Part shown: piece after piece, positions 25,509 to 33,066 of the stretch
Numbering within the stretch: position 1 is the stretch's first letter
Layout: the number at the start of each line of letters is the position of its first letter
Assembly: GCA_039183635.1 (NCBI GenBank)
Contig: JBCDBL010000026.1
Coordinates: 1 to 35,919, forward strand
Reading direction: 5' to 3'
Source: JBCDBL01 sp039183635
GTDB lineage: Bacteria; Pseudomonadota; Alphaproteobacteria; Caulobacterales; Parvularculaceae
Length of the DNA: 35,919 nucleotides
Program-made: the position numbers and the translations under genes
The notes under the pieces: generated by a model
What the model saw: only the letters and a program-made list of their open reading frames with translations
Databases searched by the model: none
What the model was told of the DNA's origin: nothing

Positions 25509-26234
25509 TTACTCGAAAACGCTTGCGAGTTGTTCTGCGCCGATCCCTTCCTTCACCCGCCTCAGTTCGAAGTACAAAGCGGATGCGCCAACCGCGCCCA
25601 AAACGGATGAGATGATTGTCGCAATGACGCTCAGCACAAGCTCAGCAAGGCTTGAGAGCCCTGGAATTGCGGAGAAGACAACTGCCGGGATTAAAACGAC
25701 GACGCCTATCAATATGGTTGCAATAATGATGATCAGATACAGCAAAAATATTTTCCAACGAAAGCCCTTCGTCAGTTCACGGCTGCGGCCGAAGGATCCT
25801 ATGACGCCAGCGTTTTCGATAACGCGCGCCGGGATGGCCACAGCCCACATAACGGCGAGTATAACGCCAGGAACGATGAGCAGCATAAAACCGAGCGCAA
25901 GGCCGATGGTCATCAAAATGGCTATGATAAACAGGGCGACCGCATGGCGAAGACCTGTCGCCAGGCTCTCATTGAATTGGGCGGGCCGTCCGTTGAAATC
26001 GTTGACGGCTCCATGAATAATCGCGCCTTGCAAGATATAAGTTGCAACGATATTCACAATCGTACTGATTGCGGCGATGACGCCGAAGGACAGAGGATCG
26101 GCCCCAAGTTCCAAAAGCCCAAGCAGAAAGATCGGCGCCCCGACGAGCAGGGCCGCAAGCATCGAAAACACGGCGATATTTCGCATCGTCGTGTCCAGCG
26201 TCATCTTGACGACATTGCTGATTTGAAAGTCCAT
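25509..26234 (-). CDS. Multi-pass membrane protein (GPDPase-membrane/YciC-like)
   Basis: This 241-residue protein has about six TM helices and an Ile/Val/Ala-rich composition. The stretch GFMLLIVPGVILAVMWAVAI, then PARVIENAGVIGSFGRSREL is characteristic of a broad family of uncharacterised membrane proteins related to the membrane domain of glycerophosphodiester phosphodiesterases and to YciC. No catalytic residues are apparent. It is transcribed alone on -, converging with the MoxR operon, and is preceded by a large hairpin at 26281. The function is unknown; a role in membrane homeostasis would be a guess. Confidence 0.72.
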   Translation of the reverse strand: MDFQISNVVKMTLDTTMRNIAVFSMLAALLVGAPIFLLGLLELGADPLSFGVIAAISTIVNIVATYILQGAIIHGAVNDFNGRPAQFNESLATGLRHAVALFIIAILMTIGLALGFMLLIVPGVILAVMWAVAIPARVIENAGVIGSFGRSRELTKGFRWKIFLLYLIIIIATILIGVVVLIPAVVFSAIPGLSSLAELVLSVIATIISSVLGAVGASALYFELRRVKEGIGAEQLASVFE

Positions 26235-26280
26235 ATCTCGCCCCTCTTTTTTATTCCAAGCGAAAGCGCTCTGGCGTTTA

Positions 26281-26329
26281 GAGCCGTTTAAGGCCGACGT
26301 GATTCAGTCGAACCGTCGGCAAACGGCTC
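26281..26329. repeat. Long imperfect hairpin in intergenic region
   Basis: GAGCCGTTT (26281-26289) pairs with AAACGGCTC (26320-26328), and inside this GCCGACG pairs with CGTCGGC around a 14-nt loop, with an AAG bulge on the left arm. The 16 bp of stem lie about 50 bp upstream of the - strand membrane-protein gene. It may be a repeat element, an operator or an RNA structure; no T-run makes it a terminator. Confidence 0.45.
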
Positions 26330-26499
26330 CAAGTTCTTGTTTGGCACACCCGCGGACCGATGATCCGTTTTGCCTCCAACTCGCTTTAGGACAGCATTGT
26401 TCTGTTCAAAACAAAACACTCTTTTAGGTTGTGGGTCCAACGATGCACACTGAGGAGCGCTGATCTTGCAAAAACGCTCGGTTTGGAACGCGAGGACGC

Positions 26500-28104
26500 T
26501 TATTCGGCCGGCGCCGCAGAGGGCGCTGCAGCGTTTGCGGTCGCTTTGCGTCGGCGTTTTTTTTCCGGGCGTTTTTTCGGCAACGCCGCCGCCAGGGCGA
26601 TGCCGCTGGCGCCGAGACTGATGAGGGTAAGGTCAACCCATGCCGTCGGGCTGTGCCCATGTTCCCCAAGGCTGCTCCAGGGAAAGTGCCCGGTGATCGC
26701 ACCATTGAGAAGAGCCGCGGCCACAAGTAAAAACCCTGAAGCAGCCATGATCTCCGCCGTTGCGCGATATTCGTCTTTGCGCCAGAAGGCGTAGCCGAGA
26801 GCAGCGAACCAGACGCCGAAAAAGGTCCAGCCCGTTGAGGCGAGGCGCGCGGTTTCCGTACCGAAATATATTGTATTGTGTACGAATAAGCTTGCGCTTG
26901 CGACAACGAGGCCCATCGCCACACCGGTGTGCAGGCGGCTGAGGCCGCGATAAAAGGCGAGACTTCTGTTTCCCTCGCTGCCGTGAATGCGCCGTTCAAG
27001 CCACATCATCGTTCCGAACGCAGTGATCACAGTAAGCGCCAGTCCGAGGAAGAAATAAAGGACTTTCAGTGCGATGCCGCCATAGGTGCCGTAATGGAGC
27101 GGCGCCAACGCCACAACAACGCGATAGGACGGACTGTCCGCGACTTGCGCCGGGTTGTCGACGACCTCGCCGGTAACGCCGCTGATCGATACGGTTTCGA
27201 AAATTTTTAATTTCTTATCCTCGGTATAGAAAACATCGAAGATCGCCGTTTCATCGCCCCAATTGTTCGTGACGACAAGAACCGGCTTTTCGCCGCTCTC
27301 ATGGTGAGCGCGTGCGCGGACATCGTCTACGGAAAGCATTGGCGCCTCGATCCCCGCTGGTTCGGGGGGCGCGCCAAGGACGGCTTTCTGTAAAGTCTCC
27401 TGGTCGCCCTTAAACGCCAGCACGGCGACGATCGGAGCGAGAATAGCGACGATGCCCAAAAATGCGCCCGTGAAGGCGATCATGGCGTAGAAGGGAAGCC
27501 CCCAAAGCCCCAGAACCTTGTGCGTATCCTGCCATTTGAGGCGAACGGAGCGCAGGTAACGCAAGGAGAACATCTCCTCGAAGATTTTGGTGTGCGCGAC
27601 AACGCCGGTGATGATGGCGAGCATCAAGATAACGCCTGCAGCGCCGACGAGCGCCCTGCCGATCGTGGTCCCGCCAAGTTCCGCAGGCCACATCAGGTCT
27701 CTGTGAAAATCATACAGCCAGCGCGCCATGCCGTCTTTCCGGGTGGGCAGCATCTCCAGCGTATAAGGGTGCCAACGGACGAAATGGTTAGCGTCTTCGC
27801 CGTTCTCATTGTGCACATGGGCGTACACCAAATAATATGGCTCGATAATGCTGGGGTAGGTGATGTTCAGGAACTCAATTTCGCCCGTTTTCTCGGTTTC
27901 GTTGACCCAGGCTGTCATCGTCTCGTTGAAGGGCGCCGGCTCGCGGTCGAGCTCTATCCGCTTTGCTGGATCCTCCCAGGCGAGAAGCTCGTGATAAAAA
28001 AGTGCAATGCACCCTGAAAAACAGACGATGAAGATAAACAACCCGAGCGTCACGCCGGTCCACGAATGGAGATCGTAATTTCTGTGATGACGGGCCCGAT
28101 CCAT
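26500..28104 (-). CDS. PepSY-associated TM protein (PiuB-like, iron-related)
   Basis: This 534-residue integral membrane protein of the PepSY_TM family has the expected conserved parts: RNYDLHSWTGVTLGLFIFIV, PYTLEMLPTRKDGM, LYDFHRDLMWP, and LKWQDTHKVLGLWGLPFYAM, plus about eight TM helices. The His residues in LHSW, DFHRD and DTHK are suited to heme coordination, and relatives are linked to reduction and release of iron from siderophores at the inner membrane. It is the last gene of a - strand operon with two small membrane proteins and a short ORF behind a Fur-box-like site, and the Fe(III) transporter lies next. The tail is very basic and Ala/Pro-rich (KKRPEKKRRRK). The iron role is inferred from family and context. 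Confidence 0.88.
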   Translation of the reverse strand: MDRARHHRNYDLHSWTGVTLGLFIFIVCFSGCIALFYHELLAWEDPAKRIELDREPAPFNETMTAWVNETEKTGEIEFLNITYPSIIEPYYLVYAHVHNENGEDANHFVRWHPYTLEMLPTRKDGMARWLYDFHRDLMWPAELGGTTIGRALVGAAGVILMLAIITGVVAHTKIFEEMFSLRYLRSVRLKWQDTHKVLGLWGLPFYAMIAFTGAFLGIVAILAPIVAVLAFKGDQETLQKAVLGAPPEPAGIEAPMLSVDDVRARAHHESGEKPVLVVTNNWGDETAIFDVFYTEDKKLKIFETVSISGVTGEVVDNPAQVADSPSYRVVVALAPLHYGTYGGIALKVLYFFLGLALTVITAFGTMMWLERRIHGSEGNRSLAFYRGLSRLHTGVAMGLVVASASLFVHNTIYFGTETARLASTGWTFFGVWFAALGYAFWRKDEYRATAEIMAASGFLLVAAALLNGAITGHFPWSSLGEHGHSPTAWVDLTLISLGASGIALAAALPKKRPEKKRRRKATANAAAPSAAPAE

Positions 28105-28115
28105 CGCTTCTTACC

Positions 28116-28433
28116 TCACACGCTGGGTTCAACGAAATAAACGATCGCGCCGCCGACAAGGCAAAGGCCGATCAGGCCGCCCGTAACGCGCCACTTTTGC
28201 GCATCCCAGTAGCACCAGAATTGCAGCCCCGCCCAGATAAGCGGCACAGACAGTGAAAATAAAAAAGCTTTCTCCGCGAACGGTCCCGGAGCGATCAGCA
28301 GCAACGCTGCGCTGACGAAAATCGTCGCCGCCCGGGCCCAGAACAAAACGCTCGTCAAACGCGGGGCTTTCGCCGTCGCAAAGCCGATCCCGGCGACAAC
28401 GAGCAGGATTATAAATATGAAGAGTATATTCAT
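28116..28433 (-). CDS. Small membrane protein of the PepSY operon
   Basis: This protein has 105 residues when started at the ATG whose first bases overlap the upstream stop (ATGA); a longer frame beginning 16 codons earlier would intrude into the previous gene. It consists of three to four hydrophobic helices (NILFIFIILLVVAGIGFATA, IFVSAALLLIAPG, LFSLSVPLIWAGLQFWCYW, LIGLCLVGGAIVYFV). I do not recognise a family with certainty; small membrane proteins such as DUF3649 or DUF3325 commonly accompany PepSY/PiuB genes. It lies 11 bp before the PepSY gene, so it is surely cotranscribed. It may be an accessory subunit of the reductase, by inference. Confidence 0.75.
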   Translation of the reverse strand: MNILFIFIILLVVAGIGFATAKAPRLTSVLFWARAATIFVSAALLLIAPGPFAEKAFLFSLSVPLIWAGLQFWCYWDAQKWRVTGGLIGLCLVGGAIVYFVEPSV

Positions 28434-28789
28434 CCTGACACACCCTGAACGATGAGCGCCCCGGTCAGCAACACGGCGCATGCGCCGGCCGCAAGGCCGC
28501 TATAGGCATGCCAGTTCGGCCGTAAAGCGGAGACAAGAAGGCTAACTCCTCCGGCGAAGGCGACGGCGCCGATCCATATAGTAACACCGCGCTCCCATCC
28601 CTGGGGCGCCGAAAACAGGAACAGCGCCAACACCAACAGCGCCCATCCGGCTATTCTGGCGCCCGTTTGGGCGCGTTCCGACGTTTTGAGCAACTCAATC
28701 GTCGAGCGCCGCGCTCCGGATTGGAAGAACAGGGCGCACGCAAGGTACGACAAGGCGCTGGCGAGGCCTGTAATGATAACGTTTGTCAT
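28430..28789 (-). CDS. Small membrane protein, possibly DUF3325-like
   Basis: This 119-residue protein has an N-terminal helix (NVIITGLASALSYLACALFF), a short polar stretch (QSGARRSTIELLKTSERAQT) and three further helices. The arrangement and size recall DUF3325 proteins found with PepSY iron genes, but I hold that family call loosely. Its ATG overlaps the stop of a 48-59-codon ORF upstream (ATGA) and its own stop overlaps the next start in the same way, so three genes are chained by 4-bp overlaps. It is probably part of the iron-responsive operon controlled by the site at 28970. Confidence 0.75.
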   Translation of the reverse strand: MTNVIITGLASALSYLACALFFQSGARRSTIELLKTSERAQTGARIAGWALLVLALFLFSAPQGWERGVTIWIGAVAFAGGVSLLVSALRPNWHAYSGLAAGACAVLLTGALIVQGVSG

Positions 28790-28932
28790 TGCTTTTGCGC
28801 CGCTTGCGTCTGTTGTTCTGCAGTGGAAGCGAACCGGCGGTCTGCTTCGCCCGCAATCTCTTCCAGCGCGCCGTCGGGAGACAGTTCACCGTTGCTAAAC
28901 ACTTTTTCGCCAACTGCTCTTTTTGGAAGCAT
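28786..28932 (-). CDS. Small ORF heading the PepSY operon (48 aa, maybe 59)
   Basis: From ATG 28932 this encodes 48 residues starting MLPKRAVGEKVFSNGELSPD and ending in a Gln/Ala-rich QQTQAAQKQ. An in-frame GTG at 28965 would extend it to 59 residues with MNGIAARFDKP in front. The stop overlaps the next gene's ATG as ATGA, the same coupling used by the two genes that follow, which is the main argument that it is real. The peptide is hydrophilic, without a signal or TM segment, and I do not recognise it. Ribosome-binding sites are weak for both starts. It could be a leader peptide that couples translation, or a cytosolic accessory protein. Confidence 0.5.
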   Translation of the reverse strand: MLPKRAVGEKVFSNGELSPDGALEEIAGEADRRFASTAEQQTQAAQKQ

Positions 28933-28969
28933 AGGTTTATCGAATCTCGCCGCAATGCCGTTCACATGT

Positions 28970-28988
28970 CATATTGATAGTCAATATC
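28970..28988. promoter_or_regulatory. Fur-box-like palindrome upstream of the PepSY operon
   Basis: CATATTGATAGTCAATATC matches the classical 19-bp Fur consensus (GATAATGATAATCATTATC) at 15 of 19 positions and contains the perfect palindrome ATATTGA-TAG-TCAATAT. It lies just upstream of the small ORF. Control by Fur or an Irr/RirA-type regulator is inferred from this match and the iron context. Confidence 0.6.
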
Positions 28989-29092
28989 AACAATTATCAG
29001 GTCCGTACAGGGGCGGCAACTCCATTTGCACCGGCTTGCGTTGCGGCTGAACGTTTGCGTTTGGCGGCGTAGTGAAGTTCTAGCCCGGGCTT

Positions 29093-30760
29093 TCAGGTCC
29101 GGAACCTGTTCAGCGCAAGCACTGGCAAAACGCCGACAATTACGATCAGCAATGCTGCGGTAGAGGCCTCTGTCAGGCGTTCGTCGCTGGCGAGGCGGTA
29201 AACCCGTGTCGCCAAGGTCTCAAAATTAAACGGCCGTAAAATAAGCGTCGCCGGCAATTCGCGCATCACGTCGATGAACACAAGACAAGCCCCCGCCGCA
29301 AGACTTGGCCGCAAAAGCGGCGCATAGATCCGGCGTATGACGTCGGAGGGCCCCGCGCCGAGGGATCGCGCGGCGGCGTCCATGGCGGGGGAGATTTTCT
29401 CCATGCCCCCGCCGACGCTGTTGTAGGAGACGGTGAGGAATCTGACGATCAGCGCATAGATAAGGATCACTAAGGATCCCGTCAGCAACAAGCCGTGGTC
29501 AAGACCAAAAGTGTTTCGGGAAAAGCGCGTCAAGCTCTGGTCGAATGCGCCGAGCGGTGCGAGAAGGCCGATCGCCAACAGCGCGCCGGGAAGGGCGTAT
29601 CCCAGGGTTGCGATGCGTACGCTGCTTTTGGTCAAAGCGCCGCGCTTTCCGCCGGCGCTCGCCCTGCGGTGGGCGTAGGCCAAAAGCAGCGCGAGCGCGG
29701 TGGCGATCACGGCTGTGACGGCGGCGGCGACGAAGCTGTTTTGCGCATAGCTCCAGAGCGTTGCGAAGGACAGCCCGTCGCCCACCGTCGCGGCGTAGAA
29801 GACCAGGACGCCGGCGGGGATCGCGAACCCGAACAGGACAGGGGCGGCACAGGCGGCGCAGGCGAGGGCGCCCGCCAGGGGCGACAGTTTGAACGGCGGC
29901 GCGGCGGCGGACAGGCGATCGGCGCTGACGACCCGGCCCCGCCGGGTCAGCGCCTCAAGCCCCACGAGAAGGATCACAAAGACCAGCATGGCCCCGGCGA
30001 GCTGCATCGCGGCCAGGCGGTCCCCCATGGCGAGCCATGTGCGGAAAATACCCGTGCTGAACGTATGGATGGAAAAATATTCCGCGACGCCGAAATCAGC
30101 GAGCGTTTCCATGAGCGCGAGGGCGAGCCCCCCGGCGATGGCGGGCCGGGCGCCGGGCAAGACAACCCTGAGGAACGCGCGTCCCGGCGACAGCCCCAGG
30201 GTGCGCGCCGCCTGGAACTGGCTGCGGCTCTGGGCTGCAAAGGCCGCCCGGGCGAGAAGATAGACATAAGGGTAAAGCACAAGGCTCAGCATCAGCGCTG
30301 CGCCGGGCAGGCTGCGGATTTCCGGAAACCAATAGTCGCCCGCCCGCCATCCAAAGGTTTCCCGAAGGGCTGTTTGCACGGGGCCGGAAAATGACAACAG
30401 ATCCGTATACAAATACGCGAGAATATAGGCCGGCGCCGCCAGGGGCAGGACCAGCAAAAAGGACAAAACACGCCGTCCGGGAAACTCCGCCGCCGTCACA
30501 AGCCATGCGACTCCGGTTCCGATGATACCTGTCATAACGCCGACCATCGCCATCAGCGCCGCGGTGTTCGCCGCATAGCCGAGGGCGGTCGTCCGCCACA
30601 CATGGCCGCCGTCGACGCCGCCGCCGGCCAGGGACGCCCAGAACACGGCGATCATGGGAACGGCCGACAGGGCCGCAACGCCGAGCGCCGCCGCCGTCCA
30701 AAGGGCGTCCGCGCGCCTCATCGTGGGGTCCATCCGTTTTGCATTTGGCGCGTGTATCAT
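29093..30760 (-). CDS. fbpB: Fe(III) ABC transporter permease (fused two-domain, FbpB/SfuB type)
   Basis: This 555-residue inner-membrane permease has two homologous halves, about 12 TM helices in all, as in the FbpB/SfuB/HitB group. Each half carries an EAA-like loop that contacts the ATPase: AARTLGLSPGRAFLRVVLPG, then ARPAIAGG in the first, and AARSLGAGPSDVIRRIYAPL, then LRPSLAAG in the second. The parts PLAAPAYILAYLY and RELPATLILRPFNFETLA are typical of ferric transporters. ATG at 30760 is used here; ATG 30733 and 30721 are alternatives because none has a clear ribosome-binding site. Unusually it is transcribed away from its ATPase and binding-protein genes, with a 38-bp shared upstream region. 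Confidence 0.92.
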   Translation of the reverse strand: MIHAPNAKRMDPTMRRADALWTAAALGVAALSAVPMIAVFWASLAGGGVDGGHVWRTTALGYAANTAALMAMVGVMTGIIGTGVAWLVTAAEFPGRRVLSFLLVLPLAAPAYILAYLYTDLLSFSGPVQTALRETFGWRAGDYWFPEIRSLPGAALMLSLVLYPYVYLLARAAFAAQSRSQFQAARTLGLSPGRAFLRVVLPGARPAIAGGLALALMETLADFGVAEYFSIHTFSTGIFRTWLAMGDRLAAMQLAGAMLVFVILLVGLEALTRRGRVVSADRLSAAAPPFKLSPLAGALACAACAAPVLFGFAIPAGVLVFYAATVGDGLSFATLWSYAQNSFVAAAVTAVIATALALLLAYAHRRASAGGKRGALTKSSVRIATLGYALPGALLAIGLLAPLGAFDQSLTRFSRNTFGLDHGLLLTGSLVILIYALIVRFLTVSYNSVGGGMEKISPAMDAAARSLGAGPSDVIRRIYAPLLRPSLAAGACLVFIDVMRELPATLILRPFNFETLATRVYRLASDERLTEASTAALLIVIVGVLPVLALNRFRT

Positions 30761-30761
30761 A

Positions 30762-30778
30762 TTAAGAGTATTTCTTAA
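30762..30778. promoter_or_regulatory. 17-bp palindrome between divergent fbpB and fbpC
   Basis: TTAAGA-GTATT-TCTTAA is a perfect 6-5-6 inverted repeat in the 38-bp gap between the divergent transporter genes. It matches the Irr iron-control element TTTAGAATNATTCTAAA at 12 of 16 defined positions. One site could control both units. The 9-mer TTAAGAGTA recurs upstream of the PiuC gene. Confidence 0.5.
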
Positions 30779-30798
30779 ATGTAGGGAGGGCGCATCTT

Positions 30799-31833
30799 TT
30801 GAGTTTGGAGTTTGCAGGCGTGCGCTACGCCTATGGCGGCGCGAAGGCGCTCTTGGATGTGACGCTCGGTGCTGCGGCGGGGGAGATCACCTGTCTGCTC
30901 GGCGCTTCTGGATGCGGCAAGACGACTTTATTGCGTCTCGCCGCAGGCCTTCTCGACATGCAGGAGGGGGAGATCCGACTTGATGGAGAGGTGCTGGCCG
31001 CGCCGGGGCGCAATCCGCCGCCGGAGGCCCGGCCCGTGGGGCTTGTCTTTCAGGAGGGGGCGCTGTTTCCACATATGAACATCGCCCGCAATGTCGCCTT
31101 CGGCGTGGAGGGGGAGAGCGACAAGGCTGCGATCGTGGACGGTCTGCTCGATCAGGTGGGGTTGTCCGGGTTCGCCCGTCGCTACCCTCACACTTTGTCG
31201 GGCGGTCAGCAGCAGCGGGTGGCCCTCGCCCGCGCTCTGGCGCCGGCGCCGCGGGTGCTGTTGTTGGACGAGCCTTTTGCGAATGTCGACATCGTTCTGC
31301 GCAGGCGACTTCGCGAAGAAACGCGCCGTGTTCTGAAAGCTCGGGACGCGGTCGCGCTCTTGGTGACCCATGACCCTGAAGAGGCGATGGAGATCGGCGA
31401 CCGTATTGCCGTGATGGAAGGCGGGAAAGTGTTGCAGAGCGGCGCCCCGCAAGAGCTTTACGACGCGCCGGCGGCGCCGACGGTCGCCGCCCTTATCGGC
31501 GACGGCCAGATGATTGACGCCCGGCGCACCGAACGCGGCTTTGACACGCCCTTCGGAGTCTGGCCCCTGTCCTGCCTTGCAAGCGGCGACGCGCCGGGAA
31601 AGGCGTTGCGCCTTGTCGCCCGGCCCGAAGCGCTTTGCGTTCAGTCCGGAGGCGGCAATTTGACTGTGGAGGATGTCCGGCGCACCGGGCCTGCGCAGAG
31701 AATTTTCCTCATGTCGCCATCCGGCGCGCGCCTTGTCGCCGAGGCGGGCAGGCGCGACCGCTTATCTGTCGGGGATAGGGTCTCGGCGACGCCAAAGGAC
31801 GGCGCCGTGTTCGCATTCGCCGCTGAGACCTAA
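30799..31833 (+). CDS. fbpC: Fe(III) ABC transporter ATP-binding protein (FbpC type)
   Basis: This 344-residue ATPase starts at TTG, eight bases after AGGGAGGG. Walker A is GASGCGKT (35-42), the Q-loop is VGLVFQEGALFPHM, the signature LSGGQQQR is at 133-140, Walker B is VLLLDE (153-158), and the switch His is H191 in VTHDPEEAMEIGD. A C-terminal TOBE-like domain of about 110 residues follows. Sequence and context fit FbpC, the energiser of periplasmic Fe(III) import. The gene is divergent from fbpB and 111 bp before the binding-protein gene. The D-loop reads ANVDI instead of the usual SALDT, a modest deviation. It acts on the cytoplasmic face of the fbpB-encoded permease. Confidence 0.93.
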   Translation: MSLEFAGVRYAYGGAKALLDVTLGAAAGEITCLLGASGCGKTTLLRLAAGLLDMQEGEIRLDGEVLAAPGRNPPPEARPVGLVFQEGALFPHMNIARNVAFGVEGESDKAAIVDGLLDQVGLSGFARRYPHTLSGGQQQRVALARALAPAPRVLLLDEPFANVDIVLRRRLREETRRVLKARDAVALLVTHDPEEAMEIGDRIAVMEGGKVLQSGAPQELYDAPAAPTVAALIGDGQMIDARRTERGFDTPFGVWPLSCLASGDAPGKALRLVARPEALCVQSGGGNLTVEDVRRTGPAQRIFLMSPSGARLVAEAGRRDRLSVGDRVSATPKDGAVFAFAAET

Positions 31834-31944
31834 CGGTTTTGCTTGCTGTGGTTCAGGCTTTAGTGATACGCATTCGCAGAAAATAAATTGCGCCGTTTGG
31901 GCGATGAAATCCTGTTTAAAACAAAGGAAAAGGAGCTTTTCCCC

Positions 31945-32979
31945 ATGGAGCTGAGACGTCTTTCCTCCGCTTTGTCGTTCGTCATGCTCTCGCTCGGCTT
32001 TTTGTCTGCTGCGCCTGTTGCGGCCGATGGCGTCGTGAACCTTTATTCTTCGCGACACTACGACACCGACCTTGCGCTTTATGAGGAGTTTACTGAGAAA
32101 ACTGGCATCAAAGTCAACAGGTTAGAGGCGGGCGCCGATGCGCTGATTGAACGTATCAGCAACGAGGGGGAATTCAGCCCTGCTGACGTTCTCATCACTG
32201 TTGACGCCGGACGCTTGTGGCGCGCCGAGGAGGCGGGGCTTTTGTCGCCGGTGACGTCCGAGGTGCTGGCCGAGCGTTTGCCGGACCATATGCGCCACCC
32301 CGAAGGCCTTTGGTTCGGTCTGTCGAAGCGCGCCCGTGTCATTATTTACAATAAGGAAGCAGGCCTGCCTTCGCCATTGGCCACATACGCCGATCTTGCC
32401 GATCCGGCGCACAAAGGAAAAGTCTGCATACGGTCATCCTCCAATATCTACAACCTGTCGCTCCTGTCCTCGATCATTGCGAACGAAGGCGCTGAGGCTG
32501 CGGAAGCCTGGGCGGGCGGCGTCGTCGCCAACTTCGCCCGCAAACCCCAAGGCAACGACACCAGCCAGATTGCTTCGGTCGCCTCCGGTGAATGCGGGAT
32601 CGCCGTTGTGAACTCCTATTATTTAGCGCGCTTTGTCGCGTCCAGTTCGCCGGACGCAAATGCCCTTGTCGATGCGGTGGGAGTAGTCTTCCCGGATCAG
32701 GACGGCCGTGGAACCCATGTGAACATCAGCGGCGCCGGTGTTTTGAAACATGCGCCGAACCGCGAAAACGCCGTGCGCTTTATCGAGTATCTGACCGAAC
32801 AGGCTCCGCAAAGGTACTTTGCAAACGGTAATAACGAATACCCGGCTGTGGAAGGCGTTGCGCCGTCTTCCGCCGTGGCCTCGTTCGGGACGTTCAAGGA
32901 AGATACTGTGAACGCAACGGCTCTCGGTGAAAACCAGGCTGAGGCGGTGAAAATCTTCGACCGGGTTGGCTGGCCATAG
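31945..32979 (+). CDS. fbpA: Periplasmic Fe(III)-binding protein (FbpA/FutA type)
   Basis: The start is ATG 31945, nine bases after AAAGGAGC; a longer frame from 31888 lacks a ribosome-binding site and would bury the signal peptide. The 344-residue precursor has a signal peptide ending at about residue 27 (AAPVAA-DG). The mature protein begins VVNLYSSRHYDTD, the hallmark of this iron-binding family. Paired tyrosines Y225-Y226 in NSYYLAR are the expected ferric ligands, with YSSRHY tyrosines as further candidates. It would carry Fe(III) to the FbpB/FbpC importer. It follows fbpC on the same strand, with a 111-bp gap that may contain its own promoter, allowing high expression. Confidence 0.94.
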   Translation: MELRRLSSALSFVMLSLGFLSAAPVAADGVVNLYSSRHYDTDLALYEEFTEKTGIKVNRLEAGADALIERISNEGEFSPADVLITVDAGRLWRAEEAGLLSPVTSEVLAERLPDHMRHPEGLWFGLSKRARVIIYNKEAGLPSPLATYADLADPAHKGKVCIRSSSNIYNLSLLSSIIANEGAEAAEAWAGGVVANFARKPQGNDTSQIASVASGECGIAVVNSYYLARFVASSSPDANALVDAVGVVFPDQDGRGTHVNISGAGVLKHAPNRENAVRFIEYLTEQAPQRYFANGNNEYPAVEGVAPSSAVASFGTFKEDTVNATALGENQAEAVKIFDRVGWP

Positions 32980-33002
32980 GAATAAGGGGCGGGCGGGCCG
33001 AT

Positions 33003-33047
33003 CAACCGCTGTTCATCCTGGCTGTGCGTCGGGATGAGCAGCGGTTG
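33003..33047. terminator. Strong hairpin between convergent fbpA and piuC
   Basis: Bases 33003-33018 pair with 33032-33047 over 16 positions, with only one G-U, around a 13-nt loop. It sits midway between the fbpA stop and the piuC stop, as a bidirectional terminator would. No T-run follows on either strand, so Rho-independent action is doubtful. Confidence 0.5.
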
Positions 33048-33066
33048 TTAAGGCAAGATCGCGCCT

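Noticed and set aside
29495..30394. A 299-codon open frame on + opposite fbpB
   Set aside because: Its translation is low-complexity, rich in Gly/Arg/Glu and without motifs, while the - strand frame is a clear permease; long antisense frames are expected in GC-rich coding DNA.
31865..31890. GTGATACGCATTCGCAG upstream of fbpA as a Fur site
   Set aside because: The two halves match each other at only about half of the positions and the fit to the Fur consensus is poor.
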